Assembly: GCF_004758605.1 (NCBI RefSeq)
Contig: NZ_CP038510.1
Coordinates: 732,501-796,500, forward strand
Origin: Deinococcus metallilatus
GTDB lineage: Bacteria; Deinococcota; Deinococci; Deinococcales; Deinococcaceae
DNA length: 64,000 bases
Direction: 5' to 3'
A program made the position numbers and the translations under genes. The notes under the pieces were generated by a model. That model ran no database searches, was not told the DNA's origin, and saw only the letters and a list, made by a program, of their open reading frames with translations. Position 1 is the stretch's first letter, and every line of letters begins with the position of its first letter. This document shows positions 27,867-38,708 of this stretch, in pieces.

Positions 27867-29021
27867 ATGAACCGCCCTGACCGTCGTCAGTCCCGTCCCC
27901 GCCTGCCGGAGACGGTACCGGACGCGCTGTCACGAGTGGAGGGCCTGCGGCGGCAGGTGTACTTCTGGGCGCTGGGGCTGGGGAGCGTCATCCTGGTGGC
28001 GACGTGGGTCTTGCAGACCCGGCGTCCGACCCCCGATCCCTACGTGCTGTACGGGCATCCGGTGCTGCTGTTGCAGTGCCTCTGGGCGGTGGTCTGGCTG
28101 CTACAGCGCCGGTCCCTGCTGGTCGCGGAGCGGGTGGTCTTCATCGTCAACTCGGTCGCGGTGCTGGCCCAGCTCTTTTTGTCGCTCCTGACCCGCGATA
28201 ATCAGGTGCTCGGCCTGGCGAGCGGCGCGTACTGGATGCTGGTCGCCGTCTCGATCCTGAGTTACCTGATGTTCAGCACGCGGCAGGCGCTGTGGCTCTC
28301 GGCGGCCTTCTATGGGCTGGGCGTGGTGCTGCCCTGGGCGGCGCTGGTCAGCCGGGGCGAGGGGCTGGGCGCCCAGCCGGAACTGGCGCGCGTGCAGCTC
28401 ACCTGCGGGGCCATCCTGGTGCTGCTCTACAGCCTGGCGTGGTACCGCGAACGCTTCCTGGTGGAGCGCGGCCAGCGCCTGACGCTGGAGCAACTCGCCA
28501 ACACCGATCCCCTCACGCAACTCCCCAACCGCCGCGCCCTCTACCCGGTCATCGAGCGGCTGCTGGAGGAGGGCGGGCGGGGCACAGTGGGCTGCCTGAT
28601 CCTGTTCGACCTCGACCACTTCAAGCGCATCAACGACACGCACGGCCACAACGCGGGCGACGAGGTGCTGATCCGGGGGGGGGGCCTGATCCGCGCCGCG
28701 CTGCGGGACACCGACCACCTGGGCCGCTGGGGCGGCGAGGAATTCCTGATCACCCTGCCCGGCGTGAGCGCCTCCCAGGGACAGGACATCGCGGAGCGGC
28801 TGCGGACGCGGCTGGCGGCCCACACCTTTCCCGGAGTGGGCCAGGTGACCGCCAGTTTCGGTGTGGCGCCCTGCCTCCCCGGCGACGACCTGCCCCGCTG
28901 GACCGCCCGCGCCGACGCGGCGCTGTACCGCGCCAAGGACGAGGGGCGCAACCGTGTGGTCCTCCAGACCGACCGTTCCTCACCGGAGGAGCAGCAGGCG
29001 CCGTTGGTGGGCACGCACTGA
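27867..29021 (+). CDS. Membrane-bound diguanylate cyclase (GGDEF)
   Basis: 384 residues. Five or six hydrophobic helices in residues 30-190 form a membrane sensor, followed by DPLTQLPNRRALYPV and the active signature RWGGEEFLI (near residue 289). It would make cyclic di-GMP from GTP at the inner membrane. The I-site region upstream (ALRDTDHLGRWGGEEF) contains RDTD at the expected place, so product inhibition is possible. The start codon abuts the left end of the TnpB element, so its native promoter has probably been displaced. Confidence 0.92.
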   Translation: MNRPDRRQSRPRLPETVPDALSRVEGLRRQVYFWALGLGSVILVATWVLQTRRPTPDPYVLYGHPVLLLQCLWAVVWLLQRRSLLVAERVVFIVNSVAVLAQLFLSLLTRDNQVLGLASGAYWMLVAVSILSYLMFSTRQALWLSAAFYGLGVVLPWAALVSRGEGLGAQPELARVQLTCGAILVLLYSLAWYRERFLVERGQRLTLEQLANTDPLTQLPNRRALYPVIERLLEEGGRGTVGCLILFDLDHFKRINDTHGHNAGDEVLIRGGGLIRAALRDTDHLGRWGGEEFLITLPGVSASQGQDIAERLRTRLAAHTFPGVGQVTASFGVAPCLPGDDLPRWTARADAALYRAKDEGRNRVVLQTDRSSPEEQQAPLVGTH

Positions 29022-29036
29022 GGCGGGGCGCGTCCC

Positions 29037-29076
29037 CGTGAGCGGTTCCCTCGCGCTCAGGCCGGAACCGCTCACG
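29037..29076 (+). terminator. Strong hairpin after the diguanylate cyclase gene
   Basis: CGTGAGCGGTTCC (29037-29049) and GGAACCGCTCACG (29064-29076) form a perfect 13-bp stem with a 14-base loop, 15 bases after the stop codon. Confidence 0.65.
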
Positions 29077-29192
29077 CCTGCGGGCACCACCTCGGGGTTT
29101 TCCAGCGTCTGCACGATATGGAAGAATTCCCGGCAGCAGCCTCGCGGTCGCCTACACCTTCACCCCGCCCGCCCCCAGGAGACTCCCCAGCC

Positions 29193-29630
29193 ATGAAAGC
29201 CATCCAGATCCTGCTCGTCGAGGACAATCCCGCCGACATCATGCTCACCGAGGAAGCCTTCGCCGAGGCGCATTTCCCCCACCACCTCCACATCGCCAAG
29301 GACGGCGTCGAGGCCCTGGAGTTCCTGCGGCATGAAGCCCGTCACGCGGGCAGCCCCACCCCCGACGTGATCCTGCTCGACCTGAACATGCCCCGCATGA
29401 GCGGCCTGGAACTGCTGGACGTGCTCAAGGCCGACGTCGCCCTGCGGAATATCCCGGTCGTGGTGCTGACCACCTCGCGGGCCGAGAGTGACATCTGGCG
29501 CAGCTACAACCTGCACGCCAACGCCTACATCCCCAAGCCCGTCACCATCAGCGAGTTCGTGGAGGTCATCAAATCCTTCGAGAACTTCTGGTTCTCCACG
29601 GCGGCCCTGCCTCCCAAGCAGCGGCCCTGA
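29193..29630 (+). CDS. CheY-like response regulator (Rcp1 type)
   Basis: 145 residues, receiver domain only. Phosphoacceptor D63 lies in VILLDLNMPRMSG, the acidic pair is E10-D11-N12, the conserved Thr is in VVLTTSRAESD and K115 is in AYIPKPV. The ESDIWRSYNLHANAYIPKPV pattern is typical of Rcp1-like regulators that pair with phytochrome-type kinases. No output domain, so it acts by protein contact. No kinase is adjacent; the nearest is the PAS/GAF kinase at 44.8 kb. Confidence 0.93.
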   Translation: MKAIQILLVEDNPADIMLTEEAFAEAHFPHHLHIAKDGVEALEFLRHEARHAGSPTPDVILLDLNMPRMSGLELLDVLKADVALRNIPVVVLTTSRAESDIWRSYNLHANAYIPKPVTISEFVEVIKSFENFWFSTAALPPKQRP

Positions 29631-29683
29631 GCGGGGAGGCGGCTTCTGGGCGGTGAATGGCCCCCGCGCAACAACACTGACAT

Positions 29684-29710
29684 GGGGTGGCAGGACATAC
29701 CCGCCACCCC
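29684..29710. terminator. Bidirectional terminator between convergent genes
   Basis: GGGGTGGC (29684-29691) and GCCACCCC (29703-29710) form an 8-bp stem, followed by AAATTTATT. It sits between the response regulator and the convergent 5'-nucleotidase gene. Confidence 0.65.
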
Positions 29711-29731
29711 AAATTTATTCACCTCCCCGGG

Positions 29732-31294
<1,563 letters not shown>

Positions 31295-31303
31295 ACGGGC
31301 CTC

Positions 31304-31309
31304 ATCATA
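31304..31309 (-). promoter_or_regulatory. -10 box for the 5'-nucleotidase gene
   Basis: Minus-strand TATGAT lies nine bases from the ATG at 31294, so the 5' leader would be only a few bases. No clear -35 is seen at 17 bases. Confidence 0.4.
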
Positions 31310-31450
31310 CGCGGTCTGCCTGCCGTTGGTCACGGGGGTATCTGGAAGAGCCCGCCCTTCCCTTCGGTGGGACCACCCTAAAGATCAGGGGAGGAGCCGC
31401 ACATACCCGGCGGCCCCGCGCAGGAAATGATGCGGGGGAAAGGAGCAGCC

Positions 31451-31744
31451 ATGCCTTATCGCCTGACCATCGAGGAGCAGAGCAATGCGGCGGTGGAGCA
31501 CTTCCAGCGCGACTTTCCCGATCTGCTGGACGCCAAGCGGTACGCCCACAACCAGGTGCGCGGCGACATCTACTGGACGGTCCGGGGGGATCATCTGGAC
31601 GGCCTCGCCCCCAGCTACGCCCTGCGGATCGAGGCCGTGGGTGAGGACGCGGGCAAGCCCCTGGACCTGACGGACGACGAACCGCCGCCCGCCGACAACA
31701 AGTCGCTCTTCACGCCCGAGGGGCCGGTGGAGGAAGGCTCCTGA
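31451..31744 (+). CDS. Hypothetical small protein, 97 aa
   Basis: 97 residues from ATG 31451, which follows GGAG at seven bases. It is acidic and soluble, beginning MPYRLTIEEQSNAAVEHFQR; I recognise no family. An ATG at 31427 would add eight residues that look non-coding. It stands alone, convergent with the LigB-like gene at 31761. Confidence 0.7.
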   Translation: MPYRLTIEEQSNAAVEHFQRDFPDLLDAKRYAHNQVRGDIYWTVRGDHLDGLAPSYALRIEAVGEDAGKPLDLTDDEPPPADNKSLFTPEGPVEEGS

Positions 31745-31760
31745 GCCGGAGGCTTGCCGC

Positions 31761-32582
31761 TCACGCCTCGGGACAGGTAGAAAAGCCCGCGCACAGAAGG
31801 CCGAAGTACGTGGGCGCTTCGTAAGAGAGAAGCTGCACCCGGCGTGCCGGAGAGGGGATGGCTCCTGCCAACACCAGCGTCTGCCACAGACCGTCGGGCT
31901 TGGCGTCCTCGACGAGCCGCGGGTCAAGCGAGGCCAGGCTCTCCAGGTCGCCGCGCCGGATACAGTCCGCCACCTGTGCGTCGAGATGGGCGGCGGCAGG
32001 GTGATACCCGTAGGGGCCGTCCTTGTCGTGGGTATGCGACCAGTCGCAACTGGCGATCAAGCCGACTCGCTGTCCGGAGGCGGCCACCGCCCTGGCCAGG
32101 GCCTGTCCGAAGCGCAGGTGCGGCGTGAAGTCCGGGCCGCGCGGCGGATTGATCACGACGACGGGCACGTCGGGCATGAAGTGCAGCGGGATCAGTGCGC
32201 CCCAGTCGAGGGGCAGGCACGACAGAGGCCCCTCGCTGGTCCCGAAGTTCAGCACGGCGACGGGCAGACCGTCCGCCAGCGCCTCTGCGGCAATGGCCCG
32301 CGCGAGGGGCCGGTCCACGCGGCGCTCCAGCGTGACGGCCGCGCCGTGGTCCTCCACCGTGCCGCGCAGACGCTCGCTGTCCGCCACCGTGAACTGACCC
32401 TCGGCGCGGGTGCCGTGCGGGGTGAGCACCACGAGCGCGCCAGGAGCAGCGGCGCGCATCCGCTCCCCCAGCGTATGCAAGCTGCCCCGGGTGAGGGCCA
32501 TCCGGGCCGGGTCGGGCCCCGCCAGCGCCTCCAGAAGTTCCGAGCCGTGTGGGGCGATACACGCGAAAGCGAAAGGGTTCAT
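31761..32582 (-). CDS. LigB-like class III extradiol dioxygenase / MEMO-type protein
   Basis: 273 residues. IAPHGSELLEA at the start, VVLTPHG, the FGTSEGPLSCLPLDWGALIPLHF segment with conserved histidine, and IASCDWSHTHDKDGPYG with SHT are the metal-site elements of the class III extradiol dioxygenase fold. Members open aromatic diols with Fe(II), but the AmmeMemoRadiSam-B branch has other roles; the exact activity is not settled by sequence. Single gene with no aromatic pathway around it. Confidence 0.8.
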   Translation of the reverse strand: MNPFAFACIAPHGSELLEALAGPDPARMALTRGSLHTLGERMRAAAPGALVVLTPHGTRAEGQFTVADSERLRGTVEDHGAAVTLERRVDRPLARAIAAEALADGLPVAVLNFGTSEGPLSCLPLDWGALIPLHFMPDVPVVVINPPRGPDFTPHLRFGQALARAVAASGQRVGLIASCDWSHTHDKDGPYGYHPAAAHLDAQVADCIRRGDLESLASLDPRLVEDAKPDGLWQTLVLAGAIPSPARRVQLLSYEAPTYFGLLCAGFSTCPEA

Positions 32583-32677
32583 GATGTGCCGCCCAGCATT
32601 CCACAAGGGACGGGGCAGGTCCCGGGGTTCCCTTGCCTCACCGGTGACCGGATGATGCGGGACAGGAAAGGGCCTTC

Positions 32678-33703
32678 ATGCTCCAGCAAGCGAGCAGGCG
32701 CGCAAACAGGTATGGTAAAAGCATCATCCGTCAAGCCTTCCCGGTCCCGCTGACCCCCCGGGCGCAACTTCAGCGTCACGGTTGGCGGGCCGTCTGGCTG
32801 CTCTTCCTGATCAGCCTGCTGCTGCACCTGCTCGCGCGGGACTTCGCGGCCCTGGTGCCGCACGCCCTGTATGCCCTGGTCGTCCTGTTCAGCATGAGCC
32901 TGGACCGCCTGCGGCCCGGCTGGGGCGTGGGGCTCTTCTTCGCGGCCCTCCCTCCGGTCGCGCTCTGGCTGGCCCAGCGGCACGGCACAGGCTGGACCCT
33001 CTCGCCGGACCTGGCGGGCTACAGCGCCGCCCTGATTCTGCCCGCCGTGGCACTCGCGGTGCGGTTCGACTTCCCGGGCGTGGTGGTCTTTCTGGGATAT
33101 GCCCTGCTGCTGGGTGCCCTGAACCTCCCCTTCGAGCGTCCCCAGCTCGCGGGCGTTATCTGGAATGCCCTGCTGACCCTGGTGCTGGGCTGGTACTTCG
33201 CCTGGCTCCTGCGGTACGCCGACCAGGTCGTGCTCGAACTGCACCGCTCGGCGTTCATGGACACGCTCACCGGGCTGCCCAACCGCCGGGCCTTCGACCT
33301 GGCGCTCGATCAGGGCTGGAGCCAGGAACGGGCGGTGCTGGCCGTGGTGCTGCTGGACCTGGACCGGCTGAAGATGATCAACGACACGCGCGGCCACGTC
33401 GCGGGGGACCGCCTGCTCAGACAGTTCGGTCAGGCCCTTCAGGCGGAGCTGGGGCCACAGGAGGTCGCCTTCCGGCTGGGCGGGGACGAATACGCCGTCC
33501 TGGGGACCGCCGAGCGCGTGCAGGCCATCTCCACCGGAATCAGGGGGGCGATCACGGCGGTGCAGACGATAGGCTTCCCGGAAGCCAGCGTCAGCGTCGG
33601 CACGGCCCTGGCCGCCGAGGCGGAGAGCATCGGCGCGCTGTTCCGCCTGGCCGACGAACGGCTGTATGCCGAGAAGCGCGGCAAACCCGAGCGGCCCGGC
33701 TGA
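32678..33703 (+). CDS. Membrane-bound diguanylate cyclase (GGDEF)
   Basis: 341 residues. About five hydrophobic helices (residues 38-185) precede DTLTGLPNRRAFDLAL, LDLDRLKMINDTRGHVAGD and RLGGDEYAVLG. The signature is GGDEY, an accepted variant. It makes cyclic di-GMP. The residue five before the signature is not part of an RxxD, so no I-site is seen. It is divergent from the LigB-like gene; the shared 95-base gap would contain both promoters. Confidence 0.92.
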   Translation: MLQQASRRANRYGKSIIRQAFPVPLTPRAQLQRHGWRAVWLLFLISLLLHLLARDFAALVPHALYALVVLFSMSLDRLRPGWGVGLFFAALPPVALWLAQRHGTGWTLSPDLAGYSAALILPAVALAVRFDFPGVVVFLGYALLLGALNLPFERPQLAGVIWNALLTLVLGWYFAWLLRYADQVVLELHRSAFMDTLTGLPNRRAFDLALDQGWSQERAVLAVVLLDLDRLKMINDTRGHVAGDRLLRQFGQALQAELGPQEVAFRLGGDEYAVLGTAERVQAISTGIRGAITAVQTIGFPEASVSVGTALAAEAESIGALFRLADERLYAEKRGKPERPG

Positions 33704-33828
33704 AAGCCCGCCGCCCAGTCAGGAAACATCCGGCCACCGGAAAAGTCCTAAGCTTTTCCCCCACAGAAGCGGCAGGATTCTTGCCAACGCTGGTGCTCCG
33801 GCGCGTTCAATACCGGGTGAGGTGCCGC

Positions 33829-34038
33829 ATGAGTGAGAGGAAGGACCAAGAGCAGACCCCGGCGGAGGAACCGGGCACCCCGACGCAGCATGGCCAGTGG
33901 ACCCCCGAGGTTTCCCAGGCCGCCGACCGCGAGATGCGCGAGCTGGCGCAGGAACCGCCCGGAACCCAGCCCGCGACCGAGGGCGTGGACAAGTCCCACC
34001 TGAGCCTGCCGAAAGAACAGCGCCCCATCGACCACTGA
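33829..34038 (+). CDS. Small hydrophilic protein, 69 aa
   Basis: 69 residues of very charged, low-complexity composition (rich in E, Q, P, D and T, with no cysteine). An ATG follows GAGGTG, and the frame is uninterrupted. Composition is like the small hydrophilic, disordered proteins that are common in Deinococcus. No function is assignable. Confidence 0.6.
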   Translation: MSERKDQEQTPAEEPGTPTQHGQWTPEVSQAADREMRELAQEPPGTQPATEGVDKSHLSLPKEQRPIDH

Positions 34039-34059
34039 GGCGGAGGCCCCACCCGGTCC

Positions 34060-34257
34060 TCAAGCCGCGAGGATGCGTTCGATGATGTCCTGATCGGCTA
34101 CGGTCTGATAGTAGCCTTGGAGATAGATGGCGTTGAGCGCCTGTATCCCGAACAACTGGCGCAACTGGACGACCTTCAGCCGCGCCGTCCGTTCACCGAT
34201 GACCACGTGGAGCGTATCGAGCGTGCCCGGGACCCAGGAGCACTTCACTTCGGACAT
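34060..34257 (-). CDS. Hypothetical small protein, 65 aa
   Basis: 65 residues from ATG 34257, which is preceded by AGGGAG at six bases. The C terminus (ALNAIYLQGYYQTVADQDIIERILAA) looks like a folded helical end. No family recognised. Convergent with the small hydrophilic protein gene. Confidence 0.6.
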   Translation of the reverse strand: MSEVKCSWVPGTLDTLHVVIGERTARLKVVQLRQLFGIQALNAIYLQGYYQTVADQDIIERILAA

Positions 34258-34441
34258 AGGACTCCCTGAAAAGACAAGTGGCCTTCCCCTTCCCGCGCAG
34301 GCCACGACCTTCATGCGGTGAGCACCGTCGCAGCATGAACTTTTTCACAACTGAAGGGGTTGGGGCCATTGTGGGCGTGCTGGCCCAGGTGTCCCGGGGA
34401 GTCGTCTAGGGCGGTTGGAGCTTTCCGTCAGGGCTCTGGCC

Positions 34442-35812
34442 TCAGCGGCGCGGGTGGAAGGTCATGGGGAGGCCGCCCCGGGGCCGCAGGGTGACGGCCT
34501 GCTCGGGGATCACCGCCTGTCCGGGCTGGAGGCGGAATTCGGCCTGCCGGGCGGTCAGGGCGAGCAGCAACGGGCCTTCCATCAGCGCGAAGTTGTTGCC
34601 GATGCACAGGCGCGGCCCCGCCCCAAAGGGCAGGTAGGCCAGGCGGTGACGCTTCGCGGCGCGTCCGGGGGCCCAGCGGTCCGGGTCGAAGTCGCCTGGG
34701 TTCTCCCAGAAGTCGGGATGGCGGTGGATGTTGGCGATGCTGATCAGCAGGCTGGAACCGGCGGGAATGGCGTAGCCGCCGAGGACGGTGTCCTGAAGCA
34801 CCAGGCGCGGCGACACGACCGGGGCGGGGGGATACAGCCGCAACGTCTCCTGAAAGACCTGCCCGGCGTACGGGAGCCGCGCCAGGTCCTCCAGGCCGGG
34901 TTCACGGTCCCCGAGCACCGTGTCCACTTCGGCCTGAAGGCGCGCGAGAACCCGGGGATGCCGCGCGAGCAGGAACCAGGCCCACGAGAGCGCGTTCGCG
35001 GTGGTTTCGTGCCCCGCGCCGAAGATGGTGATGACCTCGTCGTGGAGTTGCCGATCGGTCATGCGCTCGCCCGTATCGGCGTCCTGGGCCTCCATGAGCA
35101 TGTCGAGCAGGTCGCCGCGCCCCCGCCCGGCCGCGCGCCGCTCACGGATGATGCGGGCGACCACGCCGTCGAGCATCCCCTTGGCTGCGCGGAATCGCCG
35201 TTGCGCGGGGAGGGGCCAGTTCATGGGGAGCCGCACCGCACTCTGGGACCGGGCGTTGACGAAGCGGGTGCCCTCCTCGATGGCGGGGCCGATGCGGGCC
35301 GCTTCCAGTCCGAGGTCCGCGCCGAACATCGTGCGGTTGATGATGTCGAGGGTCACGCGCATCATCTCGTCGGCCACGTCCACGGTGTCGCCCGGGCGGT
35401 AGCGCACGCGCCAGCGTTCCAGCATCCGGCTCCCGGCCCGGGCCATCTCGTCCGCCATTCCGGCGATCCGCTGGCGGTGAAAGACCGGCTGCATCATCCG
35501 GCGCTGACTCAGCCAGGAGGAATGGTCGTCGTTGGTCACCAGGCCCTGCCCCAGCAGCAGGCCGAGGCCATTGCCCGCGGGAATCTTGGGGTGCTGGGCG
35601 GCGTGATTGACCAGCACCTGCTGCGCGAGGTCGGGATGCGAGAGCAGGTGAACGGTGCGCGGCCCGAGCCGGTAACGGACGATGTCGCCGTAGCGGCCAA
35701 AGTCGCGGCGCAGGGCACCGTAGAGGTCCCGCTTGAGATCGGACGCATTGCCGACCAGGGGCGCACCCCGGGGCCCGGGGGCAGTGGGAGCGGGAACGCG
35801 GGGAGTGGTCAT
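34442..35812 (-). CDS. Cytochrome P450
   Basis: 456 residues. The I-helix GAGHETTANALSWAW (near 250), the ETLR motif of the K helix, and the heme loop FGAGPRLCIGNNFALMEG with the cysteine ligand are all present. N terminus PGPRGAPLVGN is the proline-rich start; no membrane anchor, so soluble. A P450 hydroxylates the carotenoid deinoxanthin in D. radiodurans; I cannot tell whether this is its ortholog. ATG 35812 is the first start after a weak GGAGGC (35820-35825). No ferredoxin gene is adjacent. Confidence 0.95.
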   Translation of the reverse strand: MTTPRVPAPTAPGPRGAPLVGNASDLKRDLYGALRRDFGRYGDIVRYRLGPRTVHLLSHPDLAQQVLVNHAAQHPKIPAGNGLGLLLGQGLVTNDDHSSWLSQRRMMQPVFHRQRIAGMADEMARAGSRMLERWRVRYRPGDTVDVADEMMRVTLDIINRTMFGADLGLEAARIGPAIEEGTRFVNARSQSAVRLPMNWPLPAQRRFRAAKGMLDGVVARIIRERRAAGRGRGDLLDMLMEAQDADTGERMTDRQLHDEVITIFGAGHETTANALSWAWFLLARHPRVLARLQAEVDTVLGDREPGLEDLARLPYAGQVFQETLRLYPPAPVVSPRLVLQDTVLGGYAIPAGSSLLISIANIHRHPDFWENPGDFDPDRWAPGRAAKRHRLAYLPFGAGPRLCIGNNFALMEGPLLLALTARQAEFRLQPGQAVIPEQAVTLRPRGGLPMTFHPRR

Positions 35813-35903
35813 CGGGAAGCCTCCGTGGAGTGCCGGAAGGGTCGAAAACGCCAGGAGAGCCGGACAGGCCTGATTCTGGTCTTTCGGACGGCCTCCTGCC
35901 AGG

Positions 35904-36671
35904 TCAGCTCCCGAACTCGGCCACGACCGGCGCGTGGTCGGAGGGACGCTCGTGGGCGCGGGGTGCCCGGTCCACCCAGCAGGCGCGGCATTTGGCCGCC
36001 AGCGCCGGGGAAACCAGCAGATGGTCGATCCGCAGGCCCCAGTTCCGCCGGAAGGCCAGCGCCCCGTAGTTCCACCAACTGTAGACCTGCCCGGGCTGCT
36101 CGAACAGCCGGAAGGCGTCCCGCAGGCCGAGGTCGAGCAGGGTCCGGAACGCGGCGCGCTCGGGCGCACTCACGAGGACCTGGCCCGCCCAACGGCGCGG
36201 GTCGTGAACATCGCGGTCCTCGGGGGCGACGTTGAAATCTCCCATCACCACCAGCCGCTCGTGCGCCGCGAGTTCGGCCTCCAGCCAGGCCCGGGCGGCG
36301 TCCAGCCACGCCAGCTTGTAGCGGTATTTCTCGGAGCCGACCGCCTGCCCGTTGGGAACGTACAGGCAGATCACGCGCACGCCGCCCAGGGTGGCCGCCA
36401 CCACCCGCCGCTGCTCGTCTTCCAGGCCCGGAATGCCCACCCGCACCGCCTCCAGCGGCCCCCGTGCCAGGATCGCCACCCCGTTGTACGTCTTCTGCCC
36501 GGCGTAGGCAGCGGTATAGCCCAGCTCGGCCAGGGCCTGCACCGGAAACCGCTCGTCCACCATCTTGGTTTCCTGAAGGGCGAGCACGTCCGGCCGGTGC
36601 GCCTCCAGCCAGGCCAGCACCTGCGGCAGACGGACCCCCAGCGAATTGACATTCCAGGTGGCGAGCTTCAC
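35904..36671 (-). CDS. xth: Exodeoxyribonuclease III (AP endonuclease)
   Basis: 255 residues, normal for ExoIII. N terminus [26 protein letters not shown], the catalytic [15 protein letters not shown] and the C-terminal DHAPVVAEF (with SDHAP) give the Mg-binding and catalytic residues. It cuts 5' of abasic sites in base excision repair. The GTG at 36671 begins the canonical N terminus; upstream residues are not conserved-looking. Single gene. Confidence 0.95.
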   Translation of the reverse strand: MKLATWNVNSLGVRLPQVLAWLEAHRPDVLALQETKMVDERFPVQALAELGYTAAYAGQKTYNGVAILARGPLEAVRVGIPGLEDEQRRVVAATLGGVRVICLYVPNGQAVGSEKYRYKLAWLDAARAWLEAELAAHERLVVMGDFNVAPEDRDVHDPRRWAGQVLVSAPERAAFRTLLDLGLRDAFRLFEQPGQVYSWWNYGALAFRRNWGLRIDHLLVSPALAAKCRACWVDRAPRAHERPSDHAPVVAEFGS

Positions 36672-36778
36672 GGCCACCTGGAGCGAGGCGGCGTGGCTTG
36701 CGCGACAAGGGCGATCATGTCCCCAGCATCGCACGGGGCGGATTGGCTGAGGCCGGGACCGCCGGTATAGGATGGGCC

Positions 36779-37099
36779 ATGACGAACACTGCGGATGAGA
36801 TCAGCCGTCTGGTCACGCGGGCTCTGCCGCTTCAGGTCACGCCGCCCCAGGCCGGGCAGCAGCACCCCGTGTGGCACGTGCCGGACGACGATCCCACGCG
36901 CGTGCAGGCCGCCGAGGCGCTGGCCCTCGCCGCCCAGCAGCGCCCGGACGCAATCCGGCAGGCCATCGCGGCCTACCAGCAGCAACACGCGCACGACTAC
37001 CCGCAGCAACCACTGCAACTGACCTGGGAGGAAGGCCCACCCGACCCGGCGGCGCTGGCGCTGGCCGAACTGGTGCTGGAGGCACAACCCCGAAGCTGA
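36779..37099 (+). CDS. Hypothetical protein, 106 aa
   Basis: 106 residues, rich in A and Q, helical, no signal peptide. It begins [20 protein letters not shown] and ends with a Leu/Glu-rich helix. Divergent from the exonuclease III gene with about 107 bases between starts. I do not recognise a family. Confidence 0.6.
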   Translation: MTNTADEISRLVTRALPLQVTPPQAGQQHPVWHVPDDDPTRVQAAEALALAAQQRPDAIRQAIAAYQQQHAHDYPQQPLQLTWEEGPPDPAALALAELVLEAQPRS

Positions 37100-37787
37100 G
37101 CGACCTCCCGCGCGTACTGGAGCCAGCGAAGCACAGGCCTGAAGTGAATGCGCCGCTGGCGGCCTGAAGCTCCCGTCCGTGTGACGCTTTCATGCCCGAC
37201 GCTGCCCCAGGCTGAAGCTCTCCTGTCTTTTGTCCTTAGGACTGACGCGAAACTCTGGATTGGAATATCGGGGAGTTGAGGAAACGTGGGGCTGGGATGC
37301 CAAGCCTGTTTACCCCCTCCCAGCCTCCCCCGCAAGGGGGGAGGAGCAACAAACCCGAGCCGCCTTGACCCCAGCCAAAGCTGAAGCCCCCTGTCTTTTG
37401 TCTTTTCAAAATTCTGGAGGCGACGGCCAGGTTCCACCTTTCAAATGGACAGGCAGAGCAGAGGAGCTTTCGGGCCGCAGGCCCGCAGCCGCCCAGTGGA
37501 GATCAACACGTTCCAGGCAGGAACCGCTACCGCCCAACACAAAGCCGCCGCTCAACGAGTCTCCCTTTGCCGAGCGCAGCGGAAAGCTCCCCCTGCCCCC
37601 GGCGGGGGGTGGGGGGAACGCCTTCCAACTCAACTGCCCTATTAGGGCAGCACCCCAGCCGCTCAGAGGTCATGACCCGCAGGGAAGCCCTTCTCAGGCC
37701 AAGCGTCCCCGCCAGCTCACCGCCGCCTTGGGCCAGTCCGCCAGAGGGCACCCGGTCAGCGGCAGAACCTCCCGCGCCGACCCAAGC
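37100..37787. repeat. Gene-free 0.7-kb region made of dispersed repeats
   Basis: No coding signal. It contains a direct repeat of 23 positions beginning GCTGAAGC and containing CCTGTCTTTTGTC (37211-37233 and 37380-37402), a copy of the block CCCAGCCTCCCCC..GGAGGAGCAA also found at 17389-17415 (here 37318-37350), and a second G-rich element around 37575-37620. It looks like a store of short intergenic repeat elements. Confidence 0.55.
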
Positions 37788-38708
37788 TCAGCGCACGAAC
37801 AGATCGGTCATGGGCTTGGCCTGCGCCGCTTCGCGCAGGGGCGGCAGGCCCCAGGCGTCCTCAAAGGTCCGCAGCAGGGCGTAGTGGTTGTACGGCGCGT
37901 TCGACTTCGCCGCCCGCGGCCCTTCGCGGGTCACCACGATGGTCGCGATCCGCCCGCCACCGGTCGCCTCGTCGTTGCCCCCCTTCCCTTCCACATTCCC
38001 CTCGTCGAAGGTGATGACCACTGCGGCGTTGCCCTGCCAGGCGGCCGAAGACATGATCTTGTCGGTCCAGGTCCGCACAAATGCGTCTCCGTCCCGGTCC
38101 AGAGTGGCCTTTACGGGGCACTCGGGGGCGCCGTGCATGTCGTGGCACACGTCCGGCACGATCAGCGCGAAGTCCGGGGCCTTGCCCGCACGCAGGTCGT
38201 CGCTGAGCCGGTCGAGCGGCACCACGTTGGCGCTCCGCTGGGGATTACTGGCAATGTCGGCCGCGAGCATGAAGGGGTTGTGCTTCTTGGCGTACAGCCC
38301 GGCGTAAGGCCCGTCCCAGCCCAGCTCCGGCAGTCCCTGGAAGTAGCCCCGCCAGCTTCTGCCCGCGCGCTCCAGTTGCAGCGCCAGATGGTCCCCGGCA
38401 AAACGCTGGCCCGGATCGTCGCTGTGGCTGCCAAACGTGCTCCCCATCAGCATGGCGACGTAGTTGGGCAGGCTGGGGTGGGTCACGCCCGTGAAGTTGG
38501 TGGCCAGCCCGTACTGACTCGCCAGGCCATTCAGGGTCGGCAGGTTGGAATTGCCAATCACCGTGCTGTAACTGTGATTTTCCAGCACGATAACGAACAG
38601 GTGCGAAAACGGGCGCAGCGTGGGCACGCCCTCAGATAAGACCGTACCGCCCGCCGTGAGGCTCAGGGGCAGCAGCATGAGGAGCATTTTACGGAGCAGA
38701 GTGATCAT
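37788..38708 (-). CDS. Secreted phosphoesterase (phospholipase C / acid phosphatase family)
   Basis: 306 residues. A hydrophobic signal peptide (about 20 residues from ATG 38708, then SEGVPTL), followed by VIVLENHSYSTVIGN, the nucleophile region THPSLPNYVAMLMG, LIVPDVCHDMHG and VVITFDEGN. This is the phosphoesterase family that includes AcpA-like acid phosphatases and phospholipase C. It would act outside the cytoplasmic membrane on phosphomonoesters or phospholipids. Two phospholipid-related membrane genes (PAP2 and DedA) follow at 39.1-40.5 kb. Confidence 0.88.
   Translation of the reverse strand: MITLLRKMLLMLLPLSLTAGGTVLSEGVPTLRPFSHLFVIVLENHSYSTVIGNSNLPTLNGLASQYGLATNFTGVTHPSLPNYVAMLMGSTFGSHSDDPGQRFAGDHLALQLERAGRSWRGYFQGLPELGWDGPYAGLYAKKHNPFMLAADIASNPQRSANVVPLDRLSDDLRAGKAPDFALIVPDVCHDMHGAPECPVKATLDRDGDAFVRTWTDKIMSSAAWQGNAAVVITFDEGNVEGKGGNDEATGGGRIATIVVTREGPRAAKSNAPYNHYALLRTFEDAWGLPPLREAAQAKPMTDLFVR

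Larger units (their letters stand above)
26419..27868 (-). mobile_element. TnpB-only IS200/IS605-type element
   Basis: A single tnpB gene is bracketed by two similar subterminal hairpins: GCGACTTTAGTCGT at 26437-26450 (right end) and GTGACTTCAGTCAT at 27831-27844 (left end). No TnpA is in the window, so mobility would need a TnpA elsewhere. The 9-base CAAATCCAT occurs at both edges (26419-26427 and 27860-27868). The right-hand copy contains the first two bases of the ATG start of the downstream diguanylate cyclase. Boundaries are inferred from the hairpins and that repeat. Confidence 0.72.

Noticed and set aside
34335..34409. Tiny ORF of 24 codons (MNFFTTEGVGAIVGVLAQ...)
   Set aside because: A possible small hydrophobic peptide, but no Shine-Dalgarno or -10 box fits and nothing around it supports expression.
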